From Microbacterium sp. Root53 (GTDB lineage: Bacteria > Actinomycetota > Actinomycetes > Actinomycetales > Microbacteriaceae): a stretch of 64,000 bases of DNA. Of this stretch, positions 60,951-64,000 are shown in pieces. A program made the translations under genes and the position numbers. The notes below the pieces were generated by a model. The model saw nothing but the letters and a program-made list of their open reading frames with translations, did no database searches and was not told the DNA's origin. How positions within the stretch are numbered: the first letter of the stretch is position 1; every line of letters starts with the position of its first letter. The DNA is taken from positions 1-64,000 of the forward strand of contig NZ_LMFR01000020.1 in assembly GCF_001426925.1 (NCBI RefSeq), in the 5' to 3' direction.

Positions 60951-61577
60951 ATGAGCACGACCACGGATGTCCCTCCCGCCCGCCGCGGGCGCCCGGGGTA
61001 CGACCGCGACGGCATGCTTGAGGTCATCGTCGCGGCGTTCAACGACCACGGCTACGACGCCACGTCGCTCGGCATCATCGCCCAGCGCCTCGGCCTGTCG
61101 AAGTCGGCGGTGTACCACCACTTCGCCTCGAAGGAGGAGATGCTCGAGCTCGCGCTCGAGAAGGCGCTCGGCGAGCTGCAGGCCGTGTTCGAGGCGCCCG
61201 AGGCGAACGAGGGGCCGGTCGACCTGCGCATCCGGTTCGTGCTGCGCGGCGCCGTCACGGTCGCGTGCGAGCAGCTGCCCTATCTGACGCTGCTGCTGCG
61301 CCTGCGCGGCAACACCGACGTGCAGCGGCGCGCGATGGAGCGCCGGCGCGAGCTCGACCACCGGCTGCGCCGCCTGTTCGAGCTCGCCCGCGAGGAGGGC
61401 TCGCTGCGCGACGACATGGATCCGGGCGTCGCGGAGCGGCTCACGTTCGGCCTCGTGAACTCGATCGTCGAGTGGTATCGCCCCGACGGCCCCATGAACC
61501 CCGACCAGCTCGCCGACGCGGTCGTCGCGTTCGTCCGCAGCGGCCTCCGCGTCAGCGAGACCCGCGACTTCCGCTGA
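60951..61577 (+). CDS. paaR: TetR-family regulator of the paa genes
   Basis: The 208-residue protein has an N-terminal TetR helix-turn-helix (AAFNDHGYDATSLGIIAQRLGLSKSAVYHHFASKEEML region, residues about 25-63) and a C-terminal ligand domain with TAVTVACEQLPYLTLLLRL. Its place after paaK and the PaaR-like operator between paaA and paaI identify it as the likely PaaR repressor, released by phenylacetyl-CoA. Assignment is from context, not from motif identity. Confidence 0.82.
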   Translation: MSTTTDVPPARRGRPGYDRDGMLEVIVAAFNDHGYDATSLGIIAQRLGLSKSAVYHHFASKEEMLELALEKALGELQAVFEAPEANEGPVDLRIRFVLRGAVTVACEQLPYLTLLLRLRGNTDVQRRAMERRRELDHRLRRLFELAREEGSLRDDMDPGVAERLTFGLVNSIVEWYRPDGPMNPDQLADAVVAFVRSGLRVSETRDFR

Positions 61578-61636
61578 ATATTCGGGTCACACGCTGCGGC
61601 CTGCGGACCTGTTCCGCCGTGCGAGCGAAGCGAGCG

Positions 61637-61748
61637 TGGAGCGCAGCGACTGCCGACCACCTCGAATCCGCGACGTCCCTCGTCGATGGAGCGCAGCGAC
61701 AGCGATCGATCCCGAGTCCCGGCGCGAAGCGTCGGGCGAAGGATCGAT
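61637..61748. repeat. Direct repeats and inverted repeat in the paaR-paaZ gap
   Basis: TGGAGCGCAGCGAC occurs twice, 50 bp apart (61637-61650, 61687-61700). ATCGATCC (61705-61712) and GGATCGAT (61741-61748) form an inverted pair around a GC-rich arm. The gap lies between convergent genes and probably contains their terminators. GAGCG-rich repeats like that after recG are also seen from 61617. Confidence 0.5.
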
Positions 61749-61761
61749 GACGTTCACTGCA

Positions 61762-63831
61762 CTACCCGCGAAGCGGCGAAAGAACAGGAGACTTCGACAC
61801 CAGCGTCAGCACGTCGTAGGTGGCGACCGTCTCGCCGTCCTGGTTGGTGAGGACCGCGTCCCAGTGCACCTCGCCGTACTCGTCGGTCTCGCGCGGGATG
61901 ATCTGCTTGGCCGTGAGCGTGACGCGGATGCGGTCGCCGGGGGAGACCGGTGTGAGGAAGCGCAGGTTCTCGAGACCGTAGTTCGCGAGCACCGGGCCCG
62001 GCTCGGGGTCGACGAACAGGCCGGCGGCGAAGGACACCAGCAGGTAGCCGTGCGCGACGCGGCCCGGGAAGAACGGATTGGCGGCGGCGGCCTCCTCGTC
62101 CATGTGGGCGTAGAACGTGTCGCCCGTGAACTCGGCGAAGTGCTCGATGTCGGCCAGGGTCACCTCGCGCTCGGCCGAGACGACCTGGTCGCCGATCCGC
62201 AGCTCCTCGAGCGACTTGCGGAACGGGTGCACCCCGTCGGCGTTGGCGCGCGCTCCGGTGTGCCACACCCCGGTCACGGCCGTGAGCATCTCGGGCGATC
62301 CCTGGATGGCTGTGCGCTGCATGTAGTGGAAGACGCTCCGGATGCCGCCCAGCTCCTCGCCGCCGCCCGCGCGGCCCGGGCCGCCGTGCACCAGCATCGG
62401 CAGCGGCGAGCCGTGGCCTGTCGACGACCGGGCGTCGTCGCGGTCGAGCAGCAGCATGCGGCCGTTCGCCGACGCCACGCGGCGCGTGAGCCCCGCCACG
62501 AAGGCCGGATCCGCCGACGCCACGCTGGTGACCAGCGAGCCGCCGCCGCGCACCACGAGATCGGCGGCCTGCTCGGGCGTCTCGTACGCGATGATCGACG
62601 ACACCGGCCCGAACGCCTCGGTGTCGTGCACGCGCTCGGCGAGCGGGTCCGCGAACCGCAGCAGGATGGGGGAGAGGAAGGCGCCCTCGCCCGCCGACCC
62701 GCCGTCGGCGTCGCCCACGACGACCTCGCCCCCGCCCTCGATGAGCCTGCGCACCTGACGCAGCACCTCGTCGCGCTGCTCGACCGAGGCGAGCGCGCCC
62801 ATCGTCACGCCCTCGGCGCGCGGGTCGCCCACGACGACCTTCTCGTCGATCCGGGCGCGGACCGCGTCGATCACGGCGTCCGCGGTGGCGGCCGGCACGA
62901 TCGCGCGGCGGATGGCGGTGCACTTCTGGCCGGCCTTGGCCGTCATCTCCGTCACGAGCTGGCGCACGTACGCGTCGAACTCCGGCGTGCCGGGCGCGGC
63001 ATCCGGGCCCAGCACCGACGCGTTGATCGAGTCGGTCTCGGCGTTGAAGATCACGCCGCCGCGCTGGACCGCATCGTGCCGGCGCAGCGAGTCGGCGGTC
63101 GACGCCGATCCCGTGAACGACACCACGTCGCCCAGGCGCGTGTGCTCGAACAGCTCGCGGACGGATCCCGACACGAGCTGCACGGATCCGGCCGGCAGCA
63201 GGCCCGACTCCACCAGGATCCGCACCAGGTGCTCGGTGACGTACGCGGTCGGGGTGGCGGGCTTGATCACGCTCGGCATGCCGGCGAGGAACGCAGGCGC
63301 GAGCTTCTCCAGCGGGCCCCAGACCGGGAAGTTGAACGCGTTGATCTGCACGGCTACGCCGGGCAGGGTCGTGCGGATGTGGCGGCCGAGGAACGACCCG
63401 TCCTTGGCGAGCACCTCGAGCGGACCGTCGAGCTGGACTGTCGCGTTGGGCAGCTCGCGGCGGCCCTTGCCCGAGTACGTGAACAGCACGCCGATGCCGC
63501 CCTCGACATCGACCCAGGAGTCCGTCTTGGTCGCGCCCGTGCGGTACGACAGGTCGTACAGCTCGTCCTTGCGCTCCTGCAGCGCGAGCGCCATCTTCTT
63601 CAGCAGCACGGCGCGCTGGTGGAACGTCAGGGCCCCGAGGCTCGCCTGACCGACGGTGCGGCCGTGCTCCAGCACGGCGCCGAGGTCCAGGCCCTCGCTC
63701 GAGACCGCCGCGACCACCTCGCCCGTCGAGGCGTCCCGCACCTCGGCGCCGGCGGCGCCCTCGGCGGGGCTCCACCAGCCGTCCTGCACGTAGCTCTGCA
63801 GCATCCGGGTCGCGGTCGTCGAAGCGCTCAT
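61762..63831 (-). CDS. paaZ: Oxepin-CoA hydrolase / 3-oxo-5,6-didehydrosuberyl-CoA semialdehyde dehydrogenase
   Basis: The 689-residue bifunctional protein has an aldehyde dehydrogenase domain (about residues 1-530) with NAFNFPVWGPLEKLAPA, FTGSASTADSLRRHD and the catalytic cysteine in AKAGQKCTAIRRAIV. A C-terminal MaoC-like hydratase domain (about 550-680) has FAEFTGDTFYAHMDEEAA and RVAHGYLLVS. It opens the oxepin ring and oxidises the resulting aldehyde. ATG 63831 overlaps the stop of the upstream 3-hydroxyacyl-CoA dehydrogenase gene (ATGA). Confidence 0.95.
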   Translation of the reverse strand: MSASTTATRMLQSYVQDGWWSPAEGAAGAEVRDASTGEVVAAVSSEGLDLGAVLEHGRTVGQASLGALTFHQRAVLLKKMALALQERKDELYDLSYRTGATKTDSWVDVEGGIGVLFTYSGKGRRELPNATVQLDGPLEVLAKDGSFLGRHIRTTLPGVAVQINAFNFPVWGPLEKLAPAFLAGMPSVIKPATPTAYVTEHLVRILVESGLLPAGSVQLVSGSVRELFEHTRLGDVVSFTGSASTADSLRRHDAVQRGGVIFNAETDSINASVLGPDAAPGTPEFDAYVRQLVTEMTAKAGQKCTAIRRAIVPAATADAVIDAVRARIDEKVVVGDPRAEGVTMGALASVEQRDEVLRQVRRLIEGGGEVVVGDADGGSAGEGAFLSPILLRFADPLAERVHDTEAFGPVSSIIAYETPEQAADLVVRGGGSLVTSVASADPAFVAGLTRRVASANGRMLLLDRDDARSSTGHGSPLPMLVHGGPGRAGGGEELGGIRSVFHYMQRTAIQGSPEMLTAVTGVWHTGARANADGVHPFRKSLEELRIGDQVVSAEREVTLADIEHFAEFTGDTFYAHMDEEAAAANPFFPGRVAHGYLLVSFAAGLFVDPEPGPVLANYGLENLRFLTPVSPGDRIRVTLTAKQIIPRETDEYGEVHWDAVLTNQDGETVATYDVLTLVSKSPVLSPLRG

Positions 63832-64000
63832 CGTGTCGTCTCCTTCGCGGCGGCGTCGCCGCCCTCGGTCCAGTCGTAGAACCCTCGTCCGGCCTTGCGG
63901 CCGATCCTGCCCTCGGCGACCATGTCGCGCAGCAGCCGGGGCGGGGCGAAGCGGGGGCCGAGCTCGCGCTCGAGCTGCTCGGCGATGCCGAGCCGCACGT
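63828..64000 (-). CDS. paaH: 3-hydroxyacyl-CoA dehydrogenase (PaaH-like), C-terminal end only
   Basis: The last 56 codons of a gene reading leftwards are in the window. The translated tail includes LGIAEQLERELGPRFAPPRL, then LLRDMVAEGRIGRKAGRGFYDW, the typical end of the 3HCDH C-terminal domain, where GRK.G.GFYDW is diagnostic. TGA overlaps the paaZ start. Named PaaH by its place in the paa operon; the NAD-binding half lies beyond the window. Confidence 0.75.
   Translation of the reverse strand, partial: VRLGIAEQLERELGPRFAPPRLLRDMVAEGRIGRKAGRGFYDWTEGGDAAAKETTR

Noticed and set aside
1..64000. CRISPR arrays, prophage modules, integrase attachment sites
   Set aside because: No regularly spaced repeats, no phage structural genes, and tRNA-Glu has no duplicated 3' end or integrase next to it.

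Overview
The window reads as a chromosomal segment of a high-GC Gram-positive actinobacterium, most likely Microbacteriaceae and probably Microbacterium or a near relative. This rests on protein character (DUF7882, the actinobacterial GlgA/GlgC pair, NhaA-DsbA, CofD for F420), on strong G/C bias at third codon positions, and on the many start codons that lie directly downstream of a TANNNT -10 box (leaderless transcripts). No replication origin, CRISPR array, rRNA or prophage was seen.

Layout: (1) 1-4850 is a foreign-looking, visibly less GC-rich patch. An IS3-type element end cuts off the 3' end of a UvrA-like ABC ATPase gene. Next comes an NhaA antiporter fused to a DsbA-like thioredoxin domain, then a second IS3-type transposase remnant. 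(2) 4860-7300 holds a secreted GH10 xylanase and two small secreted proteins. (3) 7450-11000 has an IclR regulator divergent from a 3-oxoacid CoA-transferase (A+B) and thiolase operon, with a clear operator in between. (4) 11000-15700 has a DUF7882 protein, an unusual metzincin-like metalloprotease overlapping a small partner gene, a one-pass membrane protein and an MBL-fold hydrolase. (5) 15860-20900 has tRNA-Glu(CTC), an acyl-CoA ligase, an ECF-like sigma factor/DUF4349 pair and a TerC-family protein preceded by what looks like a yybP-ykoY manganese riboswitch. (6) 20950-35100 is core metabolism and housekeeping: a leucine leader peptide/attenuator then leuCD; murA-plsC-gpsA-ddlA; DUF3515 lipoprotein; thiL; rsmD; recG; coaD; yceD-rpmF-rnc-mutM. 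(7) 35100-48750 has a SatD-like gene with palindromic operators, cofD, two tandem paralogous GNAT proteins, two small ORFs, smc and an RlmG/RsmC-like methylase, divergent glgA/glgC, ftsY and a DUF2004 protein. (8) 48747-53761 is a complete oligopeptide-type ABC transporter. (9) 53869-64000 is a phenylacetate degradation locus: paaABCDE plus an enoyl-CoA hydratase/isomerase and a thioesterase on one strand, paaI-paaK-paaR on the other, then paaZ and the 3' end of a paaH-like gene.

How it works together: PaaK activates phenylacetate to its CoA ester, PaaABC(D)E epoxidises the ring, an enoyl-CoA isomerase rearranges it, PaaZ opens and oxidises the ring, and PaaH with enoyl-CoA hydratase/thiolase steps takes it to acetyl- and succinyl-CoA. 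The CoA-transferase/thiolase operon at 8-11 kb could serve the related 3-oxoadipate route or acetoacetate use. A 22-bp dyad between paaA and paaI strongly resembles the PaaR operator known from Corynebacterium. The least explained coding unit is the metalloprotease/partner pair at 11.5-14.2 kb. The most informative regulatory findings are the TerC riboswitch, the leuC attenuator, the IclR, PaaR and SatD operators, and the leaderless-promoter rule that fixes several start codons.
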